A stretch of DNA of 64,000 nucleotides from Polytrichum commune (taxonomy: Eukaryota > Streptophyta > Polytrichopsida > Polytrichales > Polytrichaceae): the NCBI GenBank assembly GCA_950295325.1, contig OX485806.1:37384001-37448000 (forward strand). The letters run 5' to 3'. The translations under genes and the position numbers were made by a program. Below, piece after piece: positions 21,292 through 32,478 of this stretch (positions are counted from its first letter, which is position 1; each line of letters opens with the position of its first letter). A model generated the notes under the pieces. The model saw only the letters and a program-made list of their open reading frames with translations. It had not been told where the DNA came from and did no database searches.

Positions 21292-24200
21292 ATGCAACTC
21301 TCGAAATCAAAGATCTCCGACTCTGAAGAGAGTTTCCACATTTCGGTCAGGTCGCCGGGGGCGTACAACCTGGAACCACCGTTGCCGGCGATGAAGTTCC
21401 CGTCGGGCGATAGCTTGTTGGAGCAAGGGCTGTCCGGCGGGCGTGGGGGTTCGAATTCTTCTCGATCTAACAAAGTTGGCAACACTGCCATGATGCGCCT
21501 TGCGGCAATCCTGACATTCATGCAGTTCCTGTTCGCCATGTACGCCACATTCTTACTGTACTACTTGAGCCCTAGCGTGCCTGACTTGATGGCGCAGCCG
21601 GACGCGTCCTGGGCGTCGCAGATTGTGAAACTTTTTCCCAGTCGCGTCGAAGGGAGTGACGCCTATTTCGTGAATCACAACGGGTTGCCGAAACGCGTGG
21701 TGTGTCAAAGCGAGGAGATCGATTTCAGTCAGAAGAAGTCAACCAATACCAAGATCGTGGAGTTGAAGACGACTTTGTTCAGGTATGCATGCAGCCGAAC
21801 TCCAAACTTTGACTGCAGTTGTCTGTTCGTAATCATTCCTTGTCAACAATGTCAGTCATGGCAGGGGTGGGGGATCCCGTATTTTAAGACCTTCTGGGAA
21901 TTTGTCCGAGAAGCAATTTTTTTGCGAGAATGTGCGCTTGTTACAATGGCTGAGGCATGCTGCTAAGACGTTCCCGCTTGTTGCTTCTACGTAGAAACTA
22001 CTTTTGAAGTGATGCCCTACAAAAGTAGGTCCAGGCCCCATTCCATCTCAGTAGGATGAGGTTTTGTTGTAGGACTTGATTTGAAATGGAAAAGCGAGAA
22101 ACTTCTCTCCCTGTTGTATTCGGACGCTAAATGGAGGAATTCATCACTACATCCACTTGTTTTCTGCGGCCTGTCAATGCTTACAGACGATCTATTTTGA
22201 CAATGCATTCTACGTCTCCACCCTTGATGAGGTTAACAGTCTTTTACGAAAGAAAAAAATTGGTCGTTGCGTTCTCACTATTATCAGCGTCACTTGCAAA
22301 GTGTTTGTGAAAGAGACCTTGAGGTGTTTCCGGTCGAAATTCGATCAGAATATTGTTCGAGAGTCATTCTGACAATCGCCGACCTTTGGGTGTCATAGAT
22401 TCAGGGAACAATCCAAGGTCAATTGGAATCTCCACGAGTGCCGAAGAGAGATCATCGTCACAATCGTAATCGCCGAACTGTCCAAATTGAAGCTTGAACT
22501 TAAAGCACATTTTGTCGATTTGTATTTCTAACGAGTCCCTCATCTTTCTTCAACTAACTGGTAGAAGGCGTTTAACGTGGAACCAAAATTGAGCTTGGTG
22601 CACACCCTGATCACCGTGATTTTTTTCGATATTCCTCGAAATTGAACGTGCCGTGCCTGGTTTGAGGTAGTTGCTTCCGCTTGTGATAGTGTCAGTTGCT
22701 CACAGAAAGTTATGTGGGTTGTTGGTGTAGGGAGGTGATGGATTTCCAGCATAAGAAACGAGGGTGCGAGACGCTGCAAGAGCTCATGGCCACTCCTTCA
22801 TCCTCAAGCAGTGCCAAAGTGACGGTTATTCTGAACCATTACCAAAGAAGAACGTTGTGCGCTCAGCTCGATGCTCTTCTCGAGCAGACGCTTCCTTTCT
22901 ACAACGTCTGGGTGGTGGCCTTCGGGAGTCCGCAGGAGGATAATCTTCGGGCTATTGTTGAAGCCTACAACAATTCCAACATTCAATTCATCGGCTCCAC
23001 ACACGATTTCAAGTACTACGGAAGGTTCCAATTGGCATTGCAGGTATTTTGAAAGCGTTCCTAATCGCAGTATATTAGAGTTATCCTTAAAATCAACAAG
23101 TCCTCTGGTCGGGAGTTAGTGTTACATACAACATTTTCCATGTTTGGTAAGTTTTTGGTGCATGCTTGGTGGTAGTGTGGAGGTTTGAACGAAGAACAAT
23201 TCATATAGGGTCATTGATGGGCAAACTCGTTCTAAATTTATAAATTTCAACTACTACCTCTGTGGATGAATCACAAGTAGAAAGAAATTATCAATTTTGT
23301 ATTCAAACTAACAAATGGAAGATTACAGGACGTCAATCCACGATGAAAATCCCATTGTACTAAAGGATGACTCTTCAGTGTTCAATTAATGCTTTCAAAA
23401 CTGAGAATCTCGTCGGTTTGAGAATCTTTTTCGGCCAAGGTCTCTGAGGATTTGCGGAGCGGTTACATGCAGTGGCCATTGCAAATCACATAATACCATC
23501 AGAAGAATAGGGAATCTTACACTGGTTTTTTGGTACAGGCCGAGGAATCCGATTTTGTTTATTTGATGGACGACGACATGATACCTGGGAAGAAGATGCT
23601 GCAAATTCTGGCGCACGTTGGGGGCACCGAGAAGTATCGCAATGCAGTCCTAGGCAGTATCGGGCGCATCCTACCATTTAAACAAAAGGATGAAAGCTTC
23701 CCTAGCTACCGGAAGTTCGGTTCAAAGGAGGCTGGCCTCTATCTGCCGGACCCAGCCTACGACATAATTGTGGATCGGATTGTAAAGGTCGACTTCCTAT
23801 CAAGCTCGTGGTTCCTCTCCACGCACCTGGTGAAGACAATCTTTACTGAAACCCCCTTCACGTTCTCAACTGGCGAGGACCTTCATCTCAGGTGGAATAT
23901 TCTTCCTGGACCAAGCTTTTCACTGTACCACAACTCTTATCTTTATCGGGTCTTCATATCAGTCTCTTGTTCTCGGTTTCATTCCCTCAGCGTAGTAAAC
24001 ACTCATTGATTATGAAATCTACCTGACAGACTTGAGATTCAAGAATTATAGCAACTGTCTAAATATAGGCAATGGGTTGCATAGTTTCTATCATGGGTGT
24101 AATTTCATATTGGATTTGATCACTTGTGGTTGATATCATTTAGCTGCTTCGTGTGTGCAGTTACCAGCTTCAGAAGTACCGGGACGCAGCCTCATACGTG

Positions 24201-26522
24201 TTGCCAGTAGACGCCAACGACACGGAGACCTGGGGCGACAAGGAGCACCGTTTGGCGCAAATTGCAGAGACGACTGTCATTCACAAAAATGTTGTGGAGG
24301 TCAGTGACACGCTTCGTCAGGATTCGTATTTCGAAATTAGAGATGTGTGCAACCTGGATTGATTGAAATATTCTGCTATTAGTTGGCTGATTGTTTAGCT
24401 TATGCGTCAGGTGCGTGACAACCAATGGTGGAGGGCGTTCACGAGGGGTTACATTACGCAGTGGGCGGAGATGAATCCTCAACAATCTGATGCAATTTTC
24501 TATGCCCATACTTTGGAAGAGGTGAAGATTTTGGCGCCCTTGTTGTTCAAGTTCCGTCACACACCCGGCAAGAAGGCCTACATGGTGGTGAGCGGAGGAG
24601 AACATTGTCCTTGCGGAGAAGCTGCCGATGTCCTTGGCTGGGCTCCAACTTCATGCCTCGAACGCCGTTTCAGGCTTTTTGATCTGGAGGTAATCTCCTC
24701 CCTGAACCCATGAAAAGCGATGAAATCACGTCCTTGGAACGTTGAGCAATTTCAGTTGATCAGGTTTGTAGTTTCTCAACGCTGCTCTGGTTGCAATGTA
24801 CAGCTTGGTGCGGTCCATCGCAGCCGGGACAGTCCCTCCCTCATTCTCGAAATCTATGTCGCGATGAGGGGTCTCATCAACATCCACTCGCCAACTCTCC
24901 TCATCACCGTTGATAATATAGCCACTCCGGTCTTGGAGGCTTTGCAATTGGCAGTAAGCAGGGCGACTGTGAACACAACACTTGTCCAGCTGCCGCAGTC
25001 ATCAGTCAGTCACATGCTCTGGATGGCCGACATTGAATCGGCCACTCTTAAATGTAAGATTTCCCAGAGCCTTTACCTATTCTGAAACGCAATTCCACTT
25101 CCTGTCCAATTACCCTCAACATGGTTTCTCCGAAATATCTTGACCTTGTCTGTGGCAATTTGCGTTCCTCTGCAGTTTGGAACAAAATGCGGATCCGGAT
25201 TAATATCATCACACAAAACCGATCGAGATCTCTTCTGCGGCTGTTGCGATCGTTGAAGACTGCGCATTACGTTGGAGACATCATCGACATCTCCTTCAAC
25301 ATGGATAGCAGGGTAGACACCGACACGTTGCGTGTAATCGATGATTTCGAGTGGCCGCATGGGACCAAACACGTGCGCAGGCGCATCATCCAAGGAGGTC
25401 TCATCCGAGCGGTGAGCGAGAGCTGGTACCCAGCATCAGATGACGATTTTGGTCTTCTCCTCGAGGACGACATCGAGGTTTCGCCATTCTACTACATGTG
25501 GCTTAAGTATGCTCTTCTGACCTACCATTATGATCCCACCGTCAACCTCCCAGAGCTAAACTCAATTGCTCTATATTCCCCCCGTGTCATTGAGATTGTG
25601 AAGGAACGACCACACTGGAATGCCACCGATTTCTTTAGTGACGTCCACCCGAACACACCGTACTTGCATCAACTTCCATGCAGTTGGGGCGCCCTATTTT
25701 TCCCGAAGAGATGGCGCGAGTTTTACAAGTACATGGGAATGCGGTTCACAGAGGATGCGAAGGCCAACCCTGTTCAAATCCCGAAGTCACGCACTAACGG
25801 CTGGCAGGTCAGTCTTTCCATTCGACTATTCTTAAAGAACCTCTCTTCTGTTGGTAAATCTGTGGTCTGAAGTTGTTGAGGTGAATCTTAAAATATTACT
25901 AGTCGCTGGTTTTGCCTTGGTATGGTCGTCTGATGGGTTGCTTACCTGTGGATATTTCGTTCTCGCAGGCATCATGGAAGAAATTTTTGATTGATTTGAT
26001 GTACTTGAGGGGACATGTTACTTTGTACCCTAACTTCCCCAATCAAACCAGCTTCAGTACCAACCATATGGAGCCCGGCGCTCATATTGCAGCCGCAGAC
26101 AACGTCATCAGGCACGATATTGCTGACTTCGAAGTTCCTCTCCTCCAAGTAATCCCTGAATTTCTAACCTTTGATTTTCGATTTCAATTCCAATATCAAT
26201 TTAAGGTCAATTCCAAAGAAGTAGATGAACACCTTCGACGATTTCGAAGCATGATGAAGAAAATTCAAGCTTTGTTTCTAATCAAAGCTGTGTGAAATTG
26301 GTTTTTGTGTTACAGCAAAATTTTGTCCCCCTGTTGCCACAAGGGAAGCTACCTTCCGCATTGAAGCTACCTGTCATCAACCTCTTCAACCAAGCGTCCT
26401 CTCTGCGGGGCCTCAAGGCCGCTGGGGCTAAGCTAGGGCAAGATGTGTTGCAATGTAACTTGACAATGGTGGTGAGGGCTGACGATACAACGGGCGAGCC
26501 ACTCTCCTGCATAGAATTCTAG
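21292..26522 (+). CDS. Two-domain family-2-type glycosyltransferase, nine exons, 947 aa
   Basis: Exons: 21292-21782, 22731-23043, 23539-23891, 24161-24299, 24411-24689, 24804-25053, 25176-25807, 25969-26148 and 26316-26522. All introns are GT-AG and every junction keeps frame, giving 2844 nt including TAG. Residues 1-66 are hydrophilic, and about 70-92 form one membrane segment, suggesting a type II membrane protein, probably Golgi (inferred). The first nucleotide-sugar-type fold starts at VTVILNHYQRR (194), has a DXD-like YLMDDDMIPGKK (DDD 279-281) and a GED (380-382). The second starts near RIRINIITQNRSRS (614) and has LLLEDDIEVSPFYYMW (EDD 705-707) and a CSWGALFFPKRW block (777-788). Between them are QWW (437-439) and a CPC motif. 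The order resembles plant family-2 glycosyltransferases of unknown substrate, such as those named from Arabidopsis At5g60700/At5g12260 (from memory, not searched). The start is the first ATG giving this open frame. The acceptor sugar is not predictable. Confidence 0.9.
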
Positions 26523-27204
26523 ATATTGCAAGACGAAGTGTACATCATTTATTTACCCGCTCTTCTCCATCCCTTCCTGCGACCCAACATTCATTTTACC
26601 AAGCATCGATCGGCGCTTGGGGTGCGAGTGGCCTGCATTTTTTGACATGCCGAGTGATCATGTGATCTGAGACTGATCGGTGTTGTTGTTAATGTCTTAG
26701 CCATTCTATCGACCGACCAACACTACAGTGACAGCTTCAATCAATCAATCAATCAATCAATTGCATACGTTTTCGGGGGACTCAACTTATTTGGCGCAGA
26801 ATGTGCCAAGCACCACTGAGACCACATGATGACTAGTTAGGGTAGTCAAGTTAGTGTAATTTAGGTGATCCTAGTATTATACTAGGGACATTTGGGAATC
26901 CGTGAAACCATGGATTGCCATTCCAGTGCCGGAGGCGTAGTGATATGATGATGGGCCTTTTTGTGAAAGGATCCTGTGATGTGAGCTCACGATCTTTCGG
27001 CCCAGAGTACATTTGAGGAAACACAAGCAATAAAAGGCAAGTCCTATCCATTTAAATCACTCACTTGCCGCTAGTTATCTCTGCAAATTCTTTACAATTT
27101 GCATTTGCTGTGTGTGCATATGCTGTAGTCTGCACCAGATAAGCATACAATGTCGATCGACAATTGTTTCTGGCTAATACGATTCCACTTTTAATCCAAG
27201 AATG
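26523..27204 (+). terminator. 3' untranslated region with candidate poly(A) signal
   Basis: Non-coding sequence after the stop codon. It holds an ATCA tetranucleotide run (about 26737-26760), TGTAA at about 26857 and AATAAA at 27029-27034. The AATAAA is a plausible cleavage signal about 500 nt past the stop. Its use is inferred. Confidence 0.4.
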
Positions 27205-27975
27205 CTTAGACCTTCAATGTGGGATACTTCTTGCAAATTGTCAACCTTCAATGCAATCTTTGCAGATGAAGCTTCTCATGTGCGCGGCTAAAGTCTTCCC
27301 TCCTTCCTTCCACCGTCAAATTCTCGAAAGCCTCGAACTTCATGTCTTAGTGAAATTCGCTGCTCTAACCTATTTTCCTTCCTCATTCAAGAATTCCAAA
27401 ATCACCAACATTGATTTTGAACATGCAGCCAACCCTCGTGTGCTGAAGATCTGTGCAGAACCCTCGATATTGAATGTGGATTATCCAGTAAAACGTTCTT
27501 CCTTGTCCCGCTTTAATACTTGCTGCAAATTATCAATCTTCAATGCAGACTTTGCTTGATGAAGCTTCTCATCTGTATCACTGTAGTCTTCCTGCCTTCC
27601 TTCCACCGTCAGACTTGCGAAATCCTCGAGCTTTATGTCTTAGTGGAATTCGCTGCTCTGACGCACTTTCTTTCTTCATCCAAGAATGCTAATAATATTC
27701 ACCGACATTGTCTTTGAACATGCAGCCAACCCTCGTGTGCTGAATATTCTTGCAGATCCTTGATATTAAAGTGGATTATCCGGTAAAACGACCCACTTTA
27801 ATACTTGCAAATGCTCAATTTTAAATGCAGATTTTGCTTGGTGAAGTTTCTTATCTACACCGCTATAATCTTGCAACTAGGGCAACAAATCCTAATTGCA
27901 GCTTCTTTACACTCGCAAATTCCTCAAGCTTCATGTCTATCTTAGTGACAATTGTTTGCTTAATCCAAGAATTCA
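27205..27975 (+). repeat. Three-unit degenerate tandem repeat, ~285-bp period, just 3' of the gene
   Basis: GATGAAGCTTCTCAT (27265), its repeat at 27558 and GGTGAAGTTTCTTAT (27840) mark the units. Shared blocks include CTTCCTTCCACCGTCA, TTTATGTCTTAGTG-like, AACATGCAGCCAACCCTCGT and GTGGATTATCC. The first two units are close and the third is shorter and diverged. Fragmentary open frames run through it but change frame between units, so it does not look coding. Confidence 0.8.
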
Positions 27976-28084
27976 GTACTTAGTTGCCTGCACTTCGGAG
28001 TAGACTACAAAATTTTGTGTCGTGGTTTCCAGATCTCGCTTAGATGATACAAACGTTATTAATATATGCTGCTCTCAAATCCTT

Positions 28085-28229
28085 CATAGCATTACTCAGC
28101 TGATGAGCTGTGTTCATGGGCCCAACAATATATTCGAGAATAAAAACTCTAGATGCTGGAATTCCACAGCTTTAGATTGGTTTTGAAGTCGAGTAGCTTA
28201 ACATAACTCATCAGTTGAGTAATGTTATG
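28085..28229. mobile_element. MITE, 145 bp, TIR CATAACATTACTCA, copy 1
   Basis: The termini are inverted copies over about 23 bp (CATAGCATTACTCAGCTGAT left; the complement of CTCATCAGTTGAGTAATG right). A second copy at 63165-63321 shares the interior blocks GTGTTCATGGGCCCA and CGAGAATAAA. There is no coding capacity. Confidence 0.8.
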
Positions 28230-28329
28230 TCAACCGATCATCCATACTACATTGCAACCAAACCTTCAAATTCCTCATAACAATAGTGGAACCAGAGTGT
28301 AGGTATTATTTGGTTCGATTTTCATGTTG

Positions 28330-28620
28330 TCCAACTTCTACTAAATTAGATTACACAAACGGAACATGTGCTGCATTAGCAAATCTATGATGAAGTGTTA
28401 GCAAGAACAAGCCTTTGAAATTCGAATCTCCCTTAATTTAGTTATGATTTTTGGAAGTGTATGTTTGTTGAATCTCTAATACGTATTTTAAATATGTGTC
28501 TTCATGGTGTTTGTTCTTTGATCCTCACCTAATCACAAACCAATCAAATATATTGTCCAATTAATAACACCCACATACCTTAGAGACACTTTTCATTCTT
28601 CAAGTTAATTCATCTTTGGT
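28330..28620 (+). repeat. Interspersed repeat 'F', second copy
   Basis: Blocks TTAGCAAATCTATGATGAAG, GGAAGTGTATGTTTGTTGAA and GTGTTTGTTCTTTGATCCTC align with the copies at 11405-11760 and 42740-43080 in the same order and orientation. Confidence 0.6.
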
Positions 28621-28639
28621 GGCGATGCGTGGTTGTGAA

Positions 28640-29594
28640 TTGTGATCACAAGCTTAGATGCTTGAGAAATGGATTGCTCAACATAACGTTTAAGGTATGT
28701 TGTTAGTTTCCTTAAGTGGACTCTTCTATTTCAATGGTTCATGACAAGGCTTGTAGTTGAGATTGACATAAGAAAGGCACATGTTACGATGGATTGGACT
28801 ATGTGCTCAAAATGAGGACACTATTCTAAGTTCAATAGTCAACAAAACTAGGAGGGCCTATGTGATCATTTCAAGACAAAAGAGAATCTCTCCACTTTGA
28901 CCTCTTATAACTTTTGCATCTTGGCTTGGATTTTTACACTTGAGATGTCGAGTTGATTGGTCTCAACAACACATGGGATGCTTGAGAAATGGAAGGCAAC
29001 AACCAAGTAGATTAGTCATCTTACATGCTTGAGGATTGGCAAGCGGTTGGTGAAATGCACATGTATAAGAGAGCCACCTTCCTCCAAAGGACTGATTCTA
29101 CTTTGCACTAAGATAGAAGTGCCCATTTCCATCAATGAACCCAATTCCAAAACCTACATTCTATTCCAAAGTCAAATTACATATTTCAACATGAACACTA
29201 ATTATAACATTTGAAGAACTAACAATGCAGCTCGTTAGTTGAAAGAGGCAAAATATCAACGATCAATATTGTTGAAGAGAGAAAGGAAGACAAATATGAT
29301 GTTGCCATTGGCGCGAATTATGGTGTTGATTCAATTTTCGGGTTGGTCTAAGTCCACATGTAATCCCCGAACATGCATTTCAATAATTAGAGGCCCTTGA
29401 AGAATATTGCCTCGTTTTGGAGGTAAACAGATAGATAGATAGAAACTCCAACCCCTTTCAAGCAAGGGGCCGGCGTGAATAAAGTGTCCGTTCGTAATGC
29501 CAATGACCCGATGCCCACTGGACAAGGGGACATTGGGACAAATACTACTCTCCACTTTTGAGGATGGACACTATAGTGACACACTATACAAGTT
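28640..29594. other. Intergenic DNA, weak repeat remnants
   Basis: Around 28790-28880 there is similarity to repeat E (ACTATGTGCTCAAAATGAGG). Otherwise nothing was recognised. A short GATA run lies near 29430. Confidence 0.35.
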
Positions 29595-29815
29595 CCTAGC
29601 TAGCCACTAGTGCCTTGAAGATACCGGACATGGTATCCCCCCAAAGGGCTTTGAGGTACCCATACAACAAGGTCCAAGGACCCCCCACCATAGTTGGGTG
29701 GACTAAGGTGGTGAGCACCATGCCGGCATGGGGAATAGAACCCACAACCTCCTCATTGGGGGCCATGAGCCCTAACCACCAAGCCAAGGCCCGTGGTGCC
29801 TGGAGGTAAACACCT
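29595..29815 (-). mobile_element. tRNA-derived SINE-like element
   Basis: On the minus strand a tRNA-like head carries a box A match TGGCTTGGTGG (29787-29777) and a box B match GGTTCTATTCC (29742-29732), about 34 nt apart, as in RNA polymerase III internal promoters. The sequence continues about 130 nt past box B without tRNA features, as SINE bodies do. An open frame on this strand overlaps it, but it reads straight through the promoter boxes and I do not consider it coding. No poly(A)/(T) tail or target duplication was fixed. Confidence 0.65.
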
Positions 29816-29859
29816 TGAATGGGCACAGTCAAGCCTCTAGGTTCCCACGTGATTGATTG

Positions 29860-30040
29860 GAAATATTTGGTTCACTTGGCTACCCTCACTATGACCAGGT
29901 GAACCATAGGTGGTAGGGTGCACCCAAAATCCAACACCAAGAAGGTCACCCATCTGAGTACTATGTCCGCCTTGGGCAATTTAACCTTTGAGTTCATATG
30001 GGATCCAGGTTAAGGCCTTGGGTTCAAGCCACTCTTCGAT
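29860..30040 (-). repeat. 5S-rRNA-derived repeat
   Basis: On the minus strand the sequence follows 5S rRNA order: GGATCCCAT, a GAACTCAAAGGTTAA block, GCCCAAGGCGGACATAGTAC, the box C core GATGGGTGACC (29954-29944) and a terminal GGGTGCACCC. It then continues into a tail, CACCTATGGTTCACCTGG, that is not 5S and is shared with the copy at 18100-18265. The copy is too diverged for a functional 5S gene. Two element classes carry 5S-like sequence: 5S-headed SINEs and the plant Cassandra-type terminal-repeat retrotransposons. The sequence does not decide between them. Confidence 0.75.
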
Positions 30041-30056
30041 CAACATTGTCCACTTT

Positions 30057-30080
30057 GGGGGGGGGGGGGGGGGGGGGGGG
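30057..30080 (+). repeat. Run of 24 G
   Basis: Uninterrupted guanines next to the 5S-like repeat. Shorter G or C runs occur at 9780, 17032-17048, 38857-38872, about 43390 and about 44419. Lengths of such runs are error-prone in sequencing. Confidence 0.8.
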
Positions 30081-30289
30081 TATGTGGCTAGGAAGGGTCA
30101 AATGAGGTTTGTGACTTTCATCATTTCTCCATAATTTAGATGTGCTTTGGTTTGTGTAAACTCAACGTCATTGTGCATAAAGTGTAATTGCTAGTCCAAA
30201 TAAATTTTTGGATAATCCATCCACATTAGGTAAGGGACTGTAGTGCTCAAAGTGTCCGCAATAGGCACTTCTCCTCGTAGTAGACGTGC

Positions 30290-30660
30290 ACAATATTAAC
30301 ACACAATAATCTACACACCTATATTTTAGTGGTATGTGATTAGGTGGATCTAAGAACTGGCACCAAAAATATATGTATTTAGAAGAGATTGGATTACGTG
30401 CTCAAATTATGCTAACCATCCTAGGCTCAATAGTCAACATGATCGGGGGGACCTATATGACCACTTAATGAGCACCGAAATCTTCACTTTGATAATGAAT
30501 AAGATATTCATGTGAGCTCTGAAAATAATGGGGTAATTAACTACACGCACAATTAAATCATCTCACACTAATTGCTTGTTTCATATCCTATGAGAAGTGG
30601 ATGCATGAAGAAAAGTGTCCAAATAACACACATCTACCTTAGTGCACTCCTAGGTTTGCA
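30290..30660 (+). repeat. Interspersed repeat 'E', copy with the unoccupied MITE site
   Basis: Blocks ACACCTATATTTTAGTGGTA, ATTACGTGCTCAAATTATGC, CCTATATGACCACTTAATGA and CATATCCTATGAGAAGTGG are intact. At 30569-30571 a single TAA lies in ATCTCACACTAATTGC. In the copy at 36462-37310 the same position is split by the MITE at 36743-37243. Confidence 0.75.
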
Positions 30661-30784
30661 ATTAAGGAGAATAAATTTTGACTTGTGTCATGATGTGGAT
30701 CCCCTTATTTTCTTTCTTTGCGGCTAATTCTTTTTGGCATGGGAGGAGGGTACGAGTGCAAATCACAATATCAATTGCATAAAG

Positions 30785-31034
30785 TACACGAAATATTGTA
30801 CTTAGTGTCATATGGTATTGTATGTCAATGTGGCGACTTTCCTAATGACACTTCTTCTGTGTAAGTTTACAAGTAATGCCATTATCGAAATTTGGGTGAA
30901 AACTCACTTAGTAAGTGACAATCTTTGCAACGTTGTCAATCTATAATTCCCAAAATGACAAATATGTAGAGTTTGCAATTAGTATTGAGCAAGACAAATG
31001 AAATTGGTGACACTAAAGACAATATTTACTGTAG
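30785..31034. mobile_element. ACTAAATA-family TIR element, ~250 bp
   Basis: The ends are inverted: the left holds AAATATTGTACTTAGTGTCA and the right GACACTAAAGACAATATTTA. The interior shares CACTTCTTCTG and an ACTTAGTAAGTGACAATC-type block with 19010-19376 and 58249-58638. Non-coding. Confidence 0.7.
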
Positions 31035-31084
31035 TTCTCTCACCTTTGAAGAACTCTTGTGAAATATGCAATTTGCATGTCACA

Positions 31085-31308
31085 TGTTTATACTTATGGT
31101 GAACTTGTTGACCATTGTGTAACCTAGGCATAGACCTCATAATATTAATGAGCATATCAATGCCAATATATTAAGTAAGCACACTATTGTCATGTGTCAT
31201 ACGATTACATTTATGACCAGGTTATTAAGATTTAGTGTAACCTAGCATCGACCTCATAATAGGGTAAGTGACAGTAGTATCCAGGTGGCACTAAATACCA
31301 TAAACGAT
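31085..31308 (-). repeat. Partial CATTGTTTATGG-family element, reversed
   Basis: Read on the minus strand it starts CATCGTTTATGGTATTTAGTG and continues with CTTACCCTATTATGAGG and ATATTGGCATTGATATG, matching the head and middle of 6120-6597. The far end is lost. Confidence 0.65.
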
Positions 31309-31309
31309 G

Positions 31310-32478
31310 ACATGCAATTCCAATGATATTTCAATTGCAATAAAAGGCCGCTACTATATGTGAATGGTCATTGTAGTTTAAACATTAGATAAGAAAAAAA
31401 TCCAAGAAAACACACTAGGAAGACTTAAAAGATGATTCTTGTATCATTTAGGTGTCTCCGATAAGTTTAATCAAGACAAGTATAGGTGTATTTCAAATGT
31501 TTTAGGATTTAGGTTGATAGTTCATTCATTTATACAAACAAAGGGTGTGGGATATCTCTCGATTTCAGTACATGCATTTGTGATTGTCACAAACCTCACT
31601 TTATTTACCCAATTTATAATATGGTTGTGGGTTCATTTAAATTGGACCTTGTACCGTGCACAATCATAAGCACAACCTTCGACAATAGTCTTGCATAAAG
31701 CATCCCATTTTAGTCTCTTTACCAAAGCCAAGGGCACTTTGGTGTAGTCAATTATCTCATACTAATTTTCTTTCAAATGTAACTTGAAACGGCAGTACGG
31801 TTCTCACTCAAGGGGTGACAATATTCTTTAATTAACCCTTTTAATATAAGACTATAGTCTTGTGTTGAATGGCATCCACCACATGCACATTCGCCTTGAG
31901 AGTCTCTAAGATCTAGTATATATAACCCAATGTTAAAAGTCCTCAAACCTTATTTATCTTTTTAGTTTTAGTCTATGCTAAGAAAAATTTATGTTTGAAA
32001 GCACACCAAGCTCTCTTGACATTCCTAGGAACTCCAATTTTACAATCAAGGATATCTTATCACTTCCATATATGATTTAAGCTTATTGTTCCAGAGAGTT
32101 CAATTAAAATCAAGTTCTCAAATATGCACTCAAATAATTCTATATATTCAACCAAAGATACGTATTCTCTTCCTCCAGATGTTGCTTGTCTGGCCTCACC
32201 CTTCCTCTTCACAGTCCATGCTTGTAGAGTGCATAACTTGTTTTGGTGAGCTCGAAGAGGCTTCTTCTTCTTCTTCTTTTGCGTCACTCACTCATGAGAC
32301 ATGTCTTAACAATATGAAACTGAAGAGGGCGAACTTGCATAGAGAGTTTCCGGCATTTTGACACTTTGGGCTCCTAAAACCCTATATCTTCTTTGTGACA
32401 CTAATCTCATTGCATAAAGAAATTTAGTATCACCTTCACTAGATGGAATAATCAATTAAGTAACTTATCCAACTTATG
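31310..32478. other. Intergenic DNA, nothing recognised
   Basis: AT-rich. A short CTT run lies near 32265-32280. No supported gene. Confidence 0.35.

Noticed and set aside
21292-21966. 224-codon unspliced reading of the first exon
   Set aside because: The frame continues past a good donor (AG then GTATGC at 21783) into sequence unlike the rest. Splicing to 22731 restores the conserved protein.
25121-25175. Use of the ATG at 25121 as a separate gene start
   Set aside because: The stretch before 25176 ends in an acceptor (CTGCAG), and exon 6 joins in frame, so this is intron and not a new start.
29596-29832. 78-codon minus-strand frame
   Set aside because: It coincides with the tRNA-derived unit and reads through both promoter boxes. 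Better explained as a SINE.
29860-30040. Functional 5S rRNA gene
   Set aside because: Too many changes from 5S rRNA in the first half and no terminal T-run in the expected place. It is a derived repeat.
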